From the NCBI GenBank assembly GCA_021397835.1, contig JAJFZO010000742.1:257001-321000 (forward strand): DNA of 64,000 bases. Direction: 5' to 3'. The DNA comes from Moringa oleifera (Eukaryota; Streptophyta; Magnoliopsida; Brassicales; Moringaceae). How positions within the stretch are numbered: position 1 is the first letter of the stretch; the number at the start of each line of letters is the position of its first letter. Of this stretch, positions 34,046-45,789 are shown piece after piece. The position numbers were made by a program, and so were the translations under genes. The notes beneath the pieces are model-generated. The model had not been told where the DNA came from and searched no databases. It was given only the letters and a program-made list of their open reading frames with translations.

Positions 34046-34414
34046 ATGGCAACAGAAGAAGAATATGATAAGGAAACTGAACAATGGTTTAATGAGGAAG
34101 ATGAAGTAGGAGTTCATCCAGGGCACCTGCGGGTAGCTGATCGGAGCATTGAATCTACTCGAGGGATCTTCTAGTGGCGCCCGGAGCACCAGGAAACCTT
34201 TCCTTTGTATTGAAGGAAGCGTTGTGTGCCCAGGTATCATAGGAATGATGGAAGAAATAACAAACATAAAGGGCCTGCTTTCAATAACAATGGTAATACT
34301 GACGCACCGAACAACACCAATGGAGACAAGAAACAAATCAATGATGGCATCAATGGACCTATGAGTTTGTACTGCTACACATTTCAAAATTATTACTATT
34401 ATCAAGTAGTGTAG
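34046..34414 (+). pseudogene. P4: different N-terminus with the P-family C-terminal module, two in-frame stops
   Basis: From the ATG at 34046 one frame runs to the TAG at 34412-34414 with only two interruptions, a TAG near 34157 and a TGA near 34196, and no frameshift. The N-terminal part (MATEEEYDKETEQWFNEEDE, then VGVHPGHL) is acidic and unlike P1 or P2. The C-terminal part carries the same module: GPAFNNNGN, NNTNGDKKQIND, then GINGP, again with 28 residues between Gly-Pro pairs. A Tyr-rich tail (QNYYYYQVV) follows. The lack of frameshifts suggests recent loss of function, or that the frame is used in two parts (the downstream part has GTG but no good ATG start). A second copy of its first third and promoter lies at 51.9-52.55 kb. 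Confidence 0.65.
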
Positions 34415-34419
34415 TGAAC

Positions 34420-35795
34420 ACCTGTAGGAAGCATCAAGGTTCTAGTACCTTGTTGAGTTTTAATTTATCATCTTTTCTAGCAATCTGATCAAGCATCTCC
34501 ATTTGTAGTACTCTTCAAAGATTGGAAAATTAAAGAACAATAATTCTTTGCATTTCAGATCAGTTTCACAAGTTTTGCAAATGCATATTTGAGAAAGTTA
34601 AAAGTCTAGAGAGCCAACATGTATTCTGATGTGTCAGACAGTTCTCCTTCTGCATGACATGCAACTTGAGTTGGCTTTAATAATATTGGGGCTAAGTACC
34701 CTTCTCTCCACTGTGTTTCTTTTTCCAACCTCAGCATCTTCTTAATTACAACCAATTTATTACTCCAAAATAATAAGAAATATTTAAGTGTAATAAAAAC
34801 TGATACATTTTTTATATTCACAAACAACCGCTCAATTAAATGTAATTGTAATTTATATATTCATTATGATGAATTCCTTAAAACAAAATGAACTGAGGAA
34901 AAGAATAAGTAGATAGCCTCGACTAAGACATGCAACATGGGTAATCGTAATTAAATTACTGCATTTTTAATTTAGTTGATGATCACCATTAATTTCTAAT
35001 GGGGATAAAGGTTGATAGACAAAAAAGATTAGATCAATAGCACAGACAACAATAATAGCACATGATGTAAATGGTCCTTTACCTCAATCCATTATAGAGA
35101 ATCAACTTGGAGAAAGAGGAATAATCTTCTCCTTTTTGTAGCCCTTTGAACATAAAATATTATAATTTTCTGAGATTACTCCAAATTATTAACTTGAGCT
35201 TCACAAATCCTGTGCATCCAAAAGGATCATAAGATATCTAATAGAATTACTTCAATATCTTTATCTAAAGCAACCAAACCAAATGGGCTATGGAGTGAAA
35301 CAAGTTCTTGTTAACACAAATAATTCAATCATCGATAAATGAGTTCGAGTATGTGCTCAACTAAGTTGAGTTTATATTAATTTGCAACCTAAAAAGGCTG
35401 CACATAGAGCTTAATTTCCTTGTAACATGCTTGTACTAAACAAGCAAGGAACATTTAAAATTTTAAATTTGATTCACCAAGTAAGATTGTAATCTTATTG
35501 AGCAAAATTTGGTATGATAATTAAAAATGTCGGGTCAAAAACTATGAAAGGAAGGAAAAAATGAAAAGAATTTCTAGTACATTTTTTAACCGTTCAACCA
35601 CAAACATAACTTCACAATTTTACCAAACTAGGCATATGCTTTTCGAATGAGATCTTTCATTCTCATTTAGTTGGATTAGTTGAATAGTAATCATTTGAGC
35701 TCGATTCTAAAAAAAATAAGTTTAATTCTTAATCTCAAAGACTCTCTTCATTAAAAATGTGAAAGTGGCGCATCTAGCTAATTTATTTACAAATA
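34420..35795. other. Intergenic
   Basis: AT-rich unique-looking sequence. Short open frames only, none with a recognisable motif. Confidence 0.45.
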
Positions 35796-35799
35796 AGTG

Positions 35800-36270
35800 A
35801 GGAGAACATATATGACATATCTTATGACAAAGAACCTCTTTTTATAAGCATAATTAAATTTCACAAGCAACTTCAGGTATCCAAGACAATCTTTCTTTCC
35901 TTGGATTGAGTAGTTTAACTTAGTTAATGAGTTTAATACCAATCAATCTTATCTTTAAGCAACTATCTGCATCATTTTCCTTTTATCTCTTCTTACTAAT
36001 TTCATACACACGATTAATTAATATGTTCACATAATTTCATTAGCAAAAGGAAAGGGTAATCGATTAATTAGTGTTTTTAACTCTACTGGATTTGAAATTA
36101 AAGTTATTGCATAATTACAAAATTTCACTAGTAGCTTCACATTTAGAAATTTACTTCTTAGTAGCTACGTTCTTTCTATTATCTTCTTCTTCTTCATCAT
36201 CTTTCATTTCTTCCTTGGGCCTTCAATCCATACGTAGGATTAAAAAATCACAATCAAAAGTATTGTAGCT
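35800..36270. repeat. Dispersed repeat, left copy flanking the MBD-like gene
   Basis: Collinear with about 40590-40890. Shared text: GGAGAACATAT, ATAAGCATAATTAAATTTCACAAGCAAC against ATGCAATTCAATTTTACAAGCAAC, ACAATCTTTTCTTT-type text, TTTAACTTAGTTAATGA against TTTAATTTGGTTAATGA, and CTACTGGATTTGAAATTAAAG against CTACTGAATTTGAAATTAAGG. Same orientation. No coding content. Confidence 0.65.
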
Positions 36271-37660
36271 AGGAAAATTGACCTAGTTTTGGGACTTATA
36301 ATGTTTTGGAGTCTTTCAGGGTTATATTAAATTGATCTTAAGAAAATTTCTTCCCACTCCCTCTCTCTATTCCTTTAGTTTCGATGTCTTTTGAGCTAAT
36401 TCACTTTGCTTTGCTATGGGAGCTGACCTTTTGCATTATATATACACTGTAGTTGTTGCCGATCTTCGGATGTTCAATCAGAAATCTTTTATTATTTTTT
36501 CTGTTTATTTTGCACGTTGTTCTTTTGGCGGGCGAGCTTTGTCGCCAACCCATTGCCTCAGTACTTCGTTTCTTTCTTTTTCTTTTCCCCTTCTTGGAAC
36601 CCTAGCTAAAACGTCTCTGTTTTTCCCCTCTAACTCGTGTAGTTGCTTATTCCAATTAAACGAGGGTTCAGAATAAAGGATTAAGAGTTACTTATCTGGT
36701 GATGATGATGATACCAAGTAGTCTTTTTACATAGCCTACTTGGAAACAATGGTTTGTTTTTGGATCCTTTTATTTGGTTTTGGAAACTTCTAGTCACTGT
36801 GAAACCTAAATCCAGGAGGTCTCCCTTTTATTCTATGTCATTTGATCATTGCCTCAAGTTCTCACAGCCTAGGCAATGCTGTCTCTTTCCATCCATCTCA
36901 TCGAAAGGCATTTTCCGACCTTCTGCTTAAATAATTAATCCTACAATTGCAATGGTATTTCACTAGTTTAAGTTAATTCATAATGCATCCTTTTAGATTT
37001 TGACAATTTGTTGTTTTTTCTTTCAAGTTTACTGGCTTTAATGATAATGTATCATTCAGCAAAGTTATTCAATAGTTTTTCTTTTTATTAGTAATGACCA
37101 AAATCAAGCTAGAAGACTACTTCTGTAATTTTAATGACAGAATATATAGCTCCCATCTGACATGTTTTTTTGTTTATCATTTGATTTTTATGACTTGAGA
37201 ATTTTACAATTATTACTATATAAAACACGGTCAAATCTATGATATGCTTATTACACAGAAATTGTTTTTTTTTAAATAATAAAAAAATTAAAAAGCAGTC
37301 AACTTTGTTCATATTCTCCATCCACCTAAATTACTCAACAACTCAACAGCATACAGGACACTAAGGTTAAAATTGATTTTTTGTTCATATTATTTATTAC
37401 TGTATAAAATAATTGAATAAAATGAAATTGTTGATCAAGTTAAAACCTAGTGCATACTTTTGGAAACAAAACAAAATTCAAAAGATATCAATCATAACCA
37501 AATCATCTTTCATATTTCCATAAAAAATAAAATTATAAAGTTTTGGCAAATATTCCTTTTTAGCTCATTCATTGTATAATATATAGATTTTTTTAAAAAA
37601 ACATACTTTTATGCTAACAAATAATAATTAGACTGCTATTCTTAGGCATAATAAAAGATA
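36271..37660. other. Intergenic upstream of the MBD-like gene
   Basis: Contains a less AT-rich patch (36400-36680) with TTATATATACACTG and a CT-rich stretch. It looks like a promoter and leader, and an 86-codon frame (36416-36676) overlaps it, but no motif is recognised. The rest is AT-rich. The MBD-like promoter presumably lies near 37560-37860; TATAATATATAG at about 37575 is a candidate TATA. Confidence 0.35.
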
Positions 37661-37867
37661 GAAAAATAAGAAGCTTGGGTGAAAAAATCTACTAGAGACA
37701 TGGAACATCTGTGTCATGTTCAGCTTATTCCCTTATTTATCTTATTAAATTATACAAAAAAGAAGCGTGGGGAAATCTATGAACCTCTTTATCTAGAACA
37801 CAAAAATCATTTGAATCCAACTTTTTTAACCATTTTTCTTATCCTATCGATCGTGTACCTGATAACT

Positions 37868-40175
37868 ATGCCGTACCAAGCAAATATTATTCAGGCATCT
37901 AACTCAAGGCTACCCAGAACAAGGGAGATGCCTGTTAGAGCATCTCAAAGGCATCAGCCACCACAAGAGCTGGTCATGCCCCTTATACCACCAGGCCATT
38001 TCTATTATGGTGTGCGGAATGGCACCTATGTGGAGGTTTCTCTACGAGATGGGGCAATAGTAAACAACGCAAGGCCCCTTGAACAAGAAACAATCTCCAC
38101 GATGGAGGTGCTACTACGAAGAAGAGGGAATAGGAGGCTACGAGGGAATGTTGTCTCCATCTTCTTTGATAGAAATTCTCCCAATTTTCAATGGCTACGT
38201 CAAGGTTGGGTGGCTGAGAAACGAGTTACTTCTCCACAAAATTTCTATTGGGTATGAGTTCCATCTTTTTTGTGTACATATATATTTTTGTTTGATTACT
38301 TTGCCTTTGCAGTTTGCTTTTATATATAATTTTCGTTTAATTTCTTAATTTCATGTTTTCTTGTCATATGAATATGACTCATCAAAAGGGTATTATTCCA
38401 TGACATAAGAAAAAATAAAATTAACTGTATTACATATCCGAATTGGTTGTTTTCTAATCTATAATTAACATGTGAGAACAATTAATTGTAATTTTATTAG
38501 TTTTATGTTTTTAGCTTGGATTTTTTTTAATTATGTGGGTTGTTGTTAACCATTTCTTGATGGCCCAAAGGACTATCATTCATTAATTTCATAAATCCTA
38601 ATTGTTAAAAGAAACAATTAATTATGTAAACCTGGTGAATTAGTTACCACGTCTCTATAGCTTTATACATCATAATAATTTGAAGTTGAAAGGTAATAAA
38701 ATAAGATACATTAAGAGATAAGTTTCAAATCAAAAGTAAAGGTGAGAAAATTAAGACTATCTTTTAGATAAAGAAAAAAGTCAATGTGTACTTCAAAACC
38801 TTAAAGAATATCACTTCCTAATACATAAACACCAAAATCTTAGTCCCCATAAGTGAGAAATATGTATTAATCACATCTTAATAATCTCCGGATATTATAT
38901 ATTTATATCAAACCATTAGTAAATGATGTAAGTATACAATTAGAAAAATTATATCATGAACACGAAACTACAGGAGTAATTGGATGTTCTTCCTTTACTT
39001 TTTCTTTAGGAAGGCTTGTTATCAACATAAAATAAATAAAAGTACTACATCCTTTAGGTTTTCCTTTCTCTACCTTCCTTAAACCAAAGAAACATTGTTG
39101 TTCCTTTTCTTAGGTTAAGAAAGAGAAGGTGCCAAAACTTATTGTTGACTTGTAAGCTTCAATTCATTCAAAACACTTTCTTCCAAACTTAAATTGATGC
39201 TCCATTAAGTATCTTGTCATACTAGATATAAATAAGACATTAGTTATCATTAATGGTTGACTTTAGTAAAATCGGTAAGTGGGATGGAGAAGAGTTGATT
39301 TGAGCCAGAACCTCGTTAAGAGATGAGGATACATAAAAATAAGGAGAGCCCTTGATGCCGGTGTGGTAAAGGTTACCTACAAAAGAAAGAACTCTTGAAT
39401 AATAGTCCTTAATGTTCCAGTTAGTAAGGGACTTACCTATGAAATAAGAAGGGCTCTGACTTTTAAGTTAATAAGGATAGAAGGCTGTTAAGAAAAGTGA
39501 CAAAAAAAAAAGACCAAAAAGAGATGTTATAACCTGGTTTTACAGGAAAAATGTTGGTTGAATCTAAGTTGTGATCTTTATTGATAGTTTTCACAAAATG
39601 ATGTTATATGTCCAAAGCACAATAAAAGAAAAAGCATATGTATATAGAACTTGCTGTTAAATTGTCACACTGGCTGTGTATTCTTTTTTTCTTTTAGCTC
39701 TTTTTCAATATTTTATTACTTGGATCATCCTAAATATCCTCCTAAAATAATTGTAGGTTTGTTCATTGTAGGTTAATTGTGACTTATGATATGAAAGTCC
39801 AATGTGTTGTGCATGTGGTCTTGTTGAAGTAGATACAAAATTGAGATCGGATATGTACCAAGAATTGCTTGATCAAAAGCTAATGATTAAGAGATAGATT
39901 AAAATTTTCATAATAGATTCTTTTCTATAAAATGTGTAGTTTTTCTAGTTGCCCAATTTTACTTGCATTAATCTATGCTGATTGGTAAACGGTTACTTTC
40001 GTCTAGTTAAATTCATATTTTTGTATATTATGATTCACCAATAACTTTATATTTCATGGCAAACCATAAACCGACAACTATAATAGTTTGCTTCATTTTG
40101 CAGATCTACCATGATTCACAAGGGAGGCAGTACAGGTCTAGACAACAAGTTCTTAGAAATTATATGGAAGAATAG
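37868..40175 (+). CDS. Small MBD-like (methyl-CpG-binding-domain) protein, two exons
   Basis: Exon 1 is 37868-38251 and exon 2 is 40104-40175. The intron begins GTATGAG at 38252 and ends TTTTGCAG at 40103, in phase 0, giving 151 codons. The C-terminus spans the junction: GWVAEKRVTSPQNFYW in exon 1, then IYHDSQGRQYRSRQQVL and a stop after NYMEE in exon 2. This has the shape of the plant MBD/TAM fold: Gly-Trp, a basic strand, Tyr-x-x-x-x-Gly-Arg-x-[YF]-Arg-Ser, then a helix with Val and Tyr. Family role: binding DNA, in some members methylated CpG. Before it lies a Pro/Arg-rich N-terminus and a segment with FYYGVRNGTYVEVSLRDG. The frame stays open upstream to 37679 and an ATG at 37700 is possible. 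I prefer 37868 because the upstream stretch is hydrophobic and AT-biased, like untranslated sequence. Confidence 0.6.
38252..40103 (+). other. Intron of the MBD-like gene
   Basis: 1.85 kb with GT...AG borders. AT-rich, no coding motif. 39240-39560 is more G-rich and may be an old retroelement fragment, but no domain is legible. Confidence 0.5.
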
Positions 40176-40589
40176 GATCATGGTACTGATGCTAAGGAGT
40201 AAACATGTTGGAATAAAAGTATATCATCTTGTTCTTTGTAGGACTGACGAGAATGTTTTTTTCATCTCCTTTATTTCGTTGCTACAATTCTCTTTATATA
40301 TATTACAATAATTGAAACACTCTTTTGGTGGTACTTAATTCCAATGTTAATCAAAGTGATTTTGAATTTCAGTGCATTAAAGAATCTCTTTTTATTGAAG
40401 CCAATGCAATGGAACTTCATGTTTTAAATTAGTTAAATATTCAAATATATGTTTTTGTTGGAATTTATATATTGTTAATTGGATAAAAGAGCTTAATGTT
40501 GTTGATATGAATTTATTGATTATTGTATCTTCAATACTAGAGATTATTTATGTTAATAAGTCTAAAGTAATGCCTCTACCAACTTTTGC

Positions 40590-40890
40590 ATATGAGTAAG
40601 GAGAACATATCCAATGTAATTATGACTAACCAACATATTTTTATGAATGCAATTCAATTTTACAAGCAACAAGAGGCACCACAAAACAATCTTTTCTTTA
40701 CTCATGATTGAGCAATTTAATTTGGTTAATGAATTTACCACCATTCTTATATTTATGCAGTTAAACTGCAACTTTCTCTTGTTATTTTCTTTTATCAAAA
40801 TTTGTGCACATAACTACGGCATTGTTATATAGAGACATGGATTTGTTTTACATCTACTGAATTTGAAATTAAGGTTACTAACTCATCTTT
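40590..40890. repeat. Dispersed repeat, right copy flanking the MBD-like gene
   Basis: Partner of 35800-36270, same orientation, diverged. Confidence 0.6.
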
Positions 40891-41690
40891 CCAAATCCTT
40901 AGACTAAAGCAAGGTTGGCTTACAAATTTTTTATTTTTTCTTTTGAGTTCGGAGCTGTCAAGTAAAGATAATAATGAAATTTTACTATAAGCAGTTACTT
41001 AAGCCTCCTCAGTGATCAAACTACTTGTTGGCATTTACATTCTTTTAGTTTTATTTTTCTTTTCTGTTTTGGCTTTCAAACATATAAAAAGAATTAAAAG
41101 AACATAATCAAAATTAAGATAGTTATGAAAGTTGACGTAATCATATAAATTAAAGCATGTAATATTTAGTCCCTTTTACGAGTATATATAATTCATCTTT
41201 GAAATTTTCCTTTTAATCCACCACACTGTCTTTAATTTTGGAATACACATATTGATGCCGATTTAAGAATCAAGTAGTTTACAAGATTTACAATCTAGCA
41301 TTATCTTTTAGTTCATTATTGCATTAACCATTTCATCATAAGACTAATTATGTTAATTTAACTTTTAGTTTTCTTAATATAATCCCAAAATCAGTTATTA
41401 CAGAAAAAGTATAGATATACAAATGTGATATATAAATGTTGTAGCCACCTTATTTTATCTTGATTAATAATAATGTGAATATAGATATATAAATGTGTAT
41501 TTTTCATTAAAAATAACAGTAAAATTAGAAAAATTAAAAAAATAAATGGATAAACAAAAAGGAGACAAGATTAAAAAAAAGTAAAGCAAAAAGTAACAAT
41601 AAACGAAATTTGAAAACAAAAATGAAAGCAAAACAAAAATAAATAAATAAATAAAACATAAAACCAATTTTTTTTTTAAAGAAAACAAAC
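40891..41690. other. AT-rich intergenic
   Basis: No gene. 41500-41690 is A-rich text resembling the low-complexity DNA at 9.8-13 kb. Confidence 0.45.
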
Positions 41691-41837
41691 ACAGGTACCA
41701 CAAATATGGTCCCTGCGTAAGGTGCATGTCAGGAGTAAGGTGCACATAAGAAGCAGAATGCTGCATGCATCATGCAGGCAACAGTTTAGTGGTTGCAAGC
41801 AGTAGGTTTAGGCTACATCTCAAGGGTGGAATTGGCC

Positions 41838-41845
41838 TATAAATA
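41838..41845 (+). promoter_or_regulatory. TATA box in LTR-like region
   Basis: TATAAATACCC inside a locally GC-balanced stretch (41700-41880), followed about 30 bp later by a likely leader. Confidence 0.5.
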
Positions 41846-41962
41846 CCCTTTTCTCCGGTCAAATAAGGGAGCTTGGGAGGAAAAATTTTTGAGAAATTTT
41901 TTTTGAGAGAATTTCTGAGAAAATTTTGAGGGAGTTATTGAAGAGTGAATAGCAATTTTTTA

Positions 41963-41984
41963 AATATATATATATATATATATT
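41963..41984. repeat. (TA)n microsatellite
   Basis: Uninterrupted alternating A and T. Confidence 0.9.
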
Positions 41985-42391
41985 TTTTTTTTTGTAAAGA
42001 GAAATTTGAAGAAGAAATTTTTACATCAAATATCATTTTCTCTTGGAGAACAAGGTAACTTTTCTTTTAATTAATCTATGTATTTATCATAACTTATTTC
42101 CCTACTCTTTTATTTTTGTTATTATGAACATTTTTTATTTTTTTAACTTATTTATTATTATATATTTTTTGTTATTTCTCTTGCATATATATACCTCATT
42201 TTTTGGAAAAAAATATTTATATCTTTTTATAATTCTCATTTGTATTTTTATTTACCATGAATATCGATGCATGCAATATGTTAATATTTTCATATTCTCT
42301 TATTTATAGGTATACACAACTTTTTATATTTTTATAATTAATACATAAAAAATCATGTAAAAAAATAGATAGTATGTGAAAATAATACAGA

Positions 42392-42411
42392 ATATATATA
42401 TATATATATAT
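42392..42411. repeat. (AT)n microsatellite
   Basis: Uninterrupted alternating A and T. Confidence 0.9.
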
Positions 42412-42829
42412 GTGCAATATAGTAGGAAAGAGATAGGGTTTCGTATATATCAAAAAGATTATAAAAAAAAAAGACAAAAAAAAGTGGTTGTGGGTAAAGT
42501 AGTAATTGCATGTGTAGGGAAAAAAAAAAAGGAGGAAAATTGGTACCAAAAGGTGTTTATAATTTGTTTGCTTAAAGAATGAAAAGAGTGAAAAAAAAAA
42601 AAAGAGAAAAAAGAAGAAAGTAGGAAGATGGGTAAGTTTAGGATGTTAGGGTTGTTTTAAAAAATAATGAATTGAATATTGTTGACAATGTAAAACTATT
42701 AGATAAATTAGCTCTTTTTTTTATTCACTTAATTTTAATTGTGTTTGTAACGATGATAAAATTATTTTAATATTATAAAATAAAAAAATAATATTTTAAT
42801 TTCTTAAGAGCATAAAATAATTCAAAAGA

Positions 42830-43600
42830 GATATTTTATATTTTTAAAATTTATTTTCAAGATAAAGATATATGTTTCAAATTTTTGAGAAGTATGAAAA
42901 AAATCTTAAGAGGGAGGTTTTTATATTTCTTAATATAAAAATTATTCAAAAAATAAAAAATATATATGTTTCAAGTTTTTGAGAAGTATGAAAAAATCTC
43001 AAGAGAGATTTTGTCATACTTTCTAATATAAAAATTATTTTGAAAAGTAAAAATGTATGTATCAAATTTTTGAGAAGTATGAAAAAATCTCAAAAAATAA
43101 GTTTTTATATTTTTTAATAAAAAAATTTTAAAATAGAGATTTTCATATTTTTTAATATAAATTTTTTTAAAATATAAATATATATAAATATATATTTCAA
43201 AATTTTGATTGTGAAAAAAAATCTCAAGAGAGAGATTTTTATATTTTTTAATATAAAACCTATTTTAAAAATAAAATATATATTTAGTGTTTTTGAAAAA
43301 TATGAAAAAATCTCAAGTAAAAATTCTCAAAATTTTTTATAAAGTTATAAAAAATATATTTTTTTTGAAGTATAAAAAAATTTGAAGAGAGATGTTTTTC
43401 TACTTTTTTAATTAAAATTATTATTTTTTAAAAATCAAATATATATCTTAAGTTGTTAAGAGTATGAGAAATTTCAAGGGAGAATTCATTTCTTTTAACA
43501 TAAAGTTCATGTTTTTTTTTTTTAAAAAAAAGCATTACTTTGTTTGAATTAATAAGGAAATCTCAAAGGAGAAATTTTGTATTCTCTAAAATATTTTGTT
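42830..43600. repeat. Tandem repeats of about 80-95 bp
   Basis: TTTTTGAGAAGTATGAAAAA followed by TCTCAAGAGAGATTTT recurs near 42884, 42976, 43070, 43200, 43287, 43366, 43456 and 43545 with increasing divergence. About eight units; one interval is longer (about 130 bp). Confidence 0.75.
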
Positions 43601-43789
43601 TGTATGGCCCTCAATTTATTTTTATTTTTAACTAATAAAATTCCAAAAGTTGAGATTAAGGCTTATATTTAAATATTAAACATTACTTATTCACTTGAGT
43701 TATAGTTATGAGACATTGAAATTATTTATATACTTTACATAATATTACTACGCAAACCAATATGTCATTGTATTTGCATGAATTGTAAA

Positions 43790-43985
43790 AAAATATTTTG
43801 AGGATTAAGGGTTGAACAAGAGTGAGAACTTCACATTCTCCATCATAAAAAAAAATGTTTTAGGATTAATGGTTGAGTATATAAGAGTGAGACATTTACA
43901 TCCTCCCACATAAAAATAGTTTCAAGAATTAATGGTGAAATAAGAGTTAAACCTTTATATTCTACAAAAATTAAAATTTCACTCA
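43790..43985. repeat. Three tandem units of about 62 bp
   Basis: GAGGATTAAGGGTTGAACAA...GAGTGAGAAC, TAGGATTAATGGTTGAGTA...GAGTGAGACA and AAGAATTAATGGTGAAATAA...GTTAAACC begin near 43800, 43861 and 43921. Confidence 0.75.
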
Positions 43986-44344
43986 TCTTTTTTTTAGACA
44001 TATTTTTTAAGAAATTCATTTAAAAATCAAGTGAATTTCAAAACCGAGAAATAACTATGATCAATTGTTATCGATCTTCGAGCATCAAAAGGTGCTAACC
44101 ATTCTTCATACGTAACCGACTTCTGAACTCATATATATTTTTGAAGACCAATGTTACTTTATTTATGTTTATTTTTATTAATCTAAAAAGCGATTTTCAA
44201 AAGTAAACGAATTTTAGTGTCCAATCATATTGTAGAAAAATATTGATGACGACTTCTTTTATTTTGTTTTAAAAAAATCTTTCTAAAAAAAATCAGTCAA
44301 ATATATTTCTTAAGTCATTTCGAGGATTCAACCTTGGTTAAAAA

Positions 44345-45780
44345 TCCATTGTGACATATATATATCATGTGAATAAGTTTTTATCACTGAAAGAGAATGT
44401 ACAAGAGAGTAATAATTTTGTATTTTCATGAAATATGAGAATATATATTTATATTGATTATATCTCTAATTTAGTTATCTTGATTCAAAATCATCTTAAT
44501 GGAATGGTTACGCATGTTTAATATATCCAAAATGTTGCACTGTTTGAATGTTTATAAGAATTTGGAAAAGGAATGCAAAATTTGATGAAGAGAAATTAAC
44601 TAAATATGTTCTAGTTATCCAAAATACTTTTTAGATATGGTTTTCTTTTGGTTATTCAAACCTGTCTTCAAGTTGCTTTAGTTTGAATGATTCAGTGAAA
44701 CAAGACTAGCTTATATATTAAGATTAGAATTGTTAATTAATTAACTTAGGATACATTTTGATAGGGTTCCAAATTATTTACTTCACATAAAATTTTCTTG
44801 TTAATATTTTAAATAACCTAATCTCTGCTACAATTATGAAAATCAATTCAAAAATCATATTACATGGTTGTTTGATCTTTAAAGATATTTTTCAATATGA
44901 ATTTTAAAGGATACTCTCGAAAGTTATTCAATACTGTTAACAATTTTTTTTATTAATATTCAATTAATAATGATCAAAATCGATTCAAAATACTATCTAA
45001 TTAACTTTGATGAGAAATATTCATATATCATATGCCTTTGTGTCAATTAAATATTTATTGACTTTGATTTAAAAGGATGAAGAAGTCACCAATGTCTTTT
45101 TTGTAATTGCAATCACATCTTGATTTATGAATAGACAAATTTACTTTTTTGAAATAATAAATATAAAAATATATAATCAATTTTTTTCCCCTCATCATCT
45201 AACAAAGTTATTAAATCACTTCACCAAAAAATCACTTTATTTTTCTTTTTATTTTTCTTTTCAACGCTTCAAACAAGATTAAAAAAATATTTAAATACGC
45301 AATATAAACAATTCTAATCAATTTATTAATTATTATAGGCATCTAATTTCTTATCTTAAAATTTAAGTTGTGAAAATTTAAAAAACACATTGGGATTGAT
45401 TTATGAGACCATGGGGCTTGGATACAAGGAATCAAAACTAAAATATATATTTTTTCAAAATTTGCCAAAACCTAAAGTGTTCTGTCCTAAACCCTGAATT
45501 CTATAACGATGGACATATTTCATCCAATGGAATGATTACCATTATATTTGTATCCACCTCACGATAGAGATGACGACAATATAACCTAAGTGGCTTGTGT
45601 TTGGACTCTATATCTCATTCTATATAAGCTTGTGGCACCGATTTAGACAACACACCTAAAATATCAAATATGTTATTTTTTACTGTTAATTCATAAATTT
45701 GATGAAAATAATATATATTACGAAAACATATTACTTGATATCAAGAAGCAATAAACCATTATCACGGCCAAACGACATAT
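44345..45780. other. AT-rich intergenic
   Basis: No open frame or motif recognised. Confidence 0.5.
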
Positions 45781-45789
45781 GTCTCAATT

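Larger units (their letters stand above)
41691..44340 (+). mobile_element. Probable LTR-like region of an old Ty3/gypsy-type element
   Basis: A clear core promoter (TATAAATA at 41838) is followed by a purine-rich leader with repeated GAGAAATTTTT text, tandem repeats (42830-43985), then AAGGTGCTAACCATTCTTCATACGTAACCGAC and GTCCAATCATATTGTA...GACGACTTC near 44088-44250. The last two signatures recur at 15288-15455. The combination is typical of long plant LTRs. No gag or pol follows, so this may be a solo or truncated LTR; its ends are not defined. Confidence 0.4.

Noticed and set aside
33974..34405. 143-codon minus-strand frame opposite P4
   Set aside because: The plus strand carries the recognisable family module; the antisense frame has no conserved motif.
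37679..37867. Upstream extension of the MBD-like frame with a hydrophobic segment (possible signal anchor)
   Set aside because: The frame opens with GTG and AT-biased, hydrophobic text like untranslated sequence. ATG at 37868 fits better, though ATG at 37700 cannot be excluded.
42043..42582. Hydrophobic and Lys-rich frames near the LTR-like region
   Set aside because: Low-complexity DNA including an (AT)n run; no start context or motif.
42830..43985. CRISPR-like regular repeats
   Set aside because: Units are diverged, adjacent and without unique spacers, in plant DNA; they are ordinary tandem repeats.
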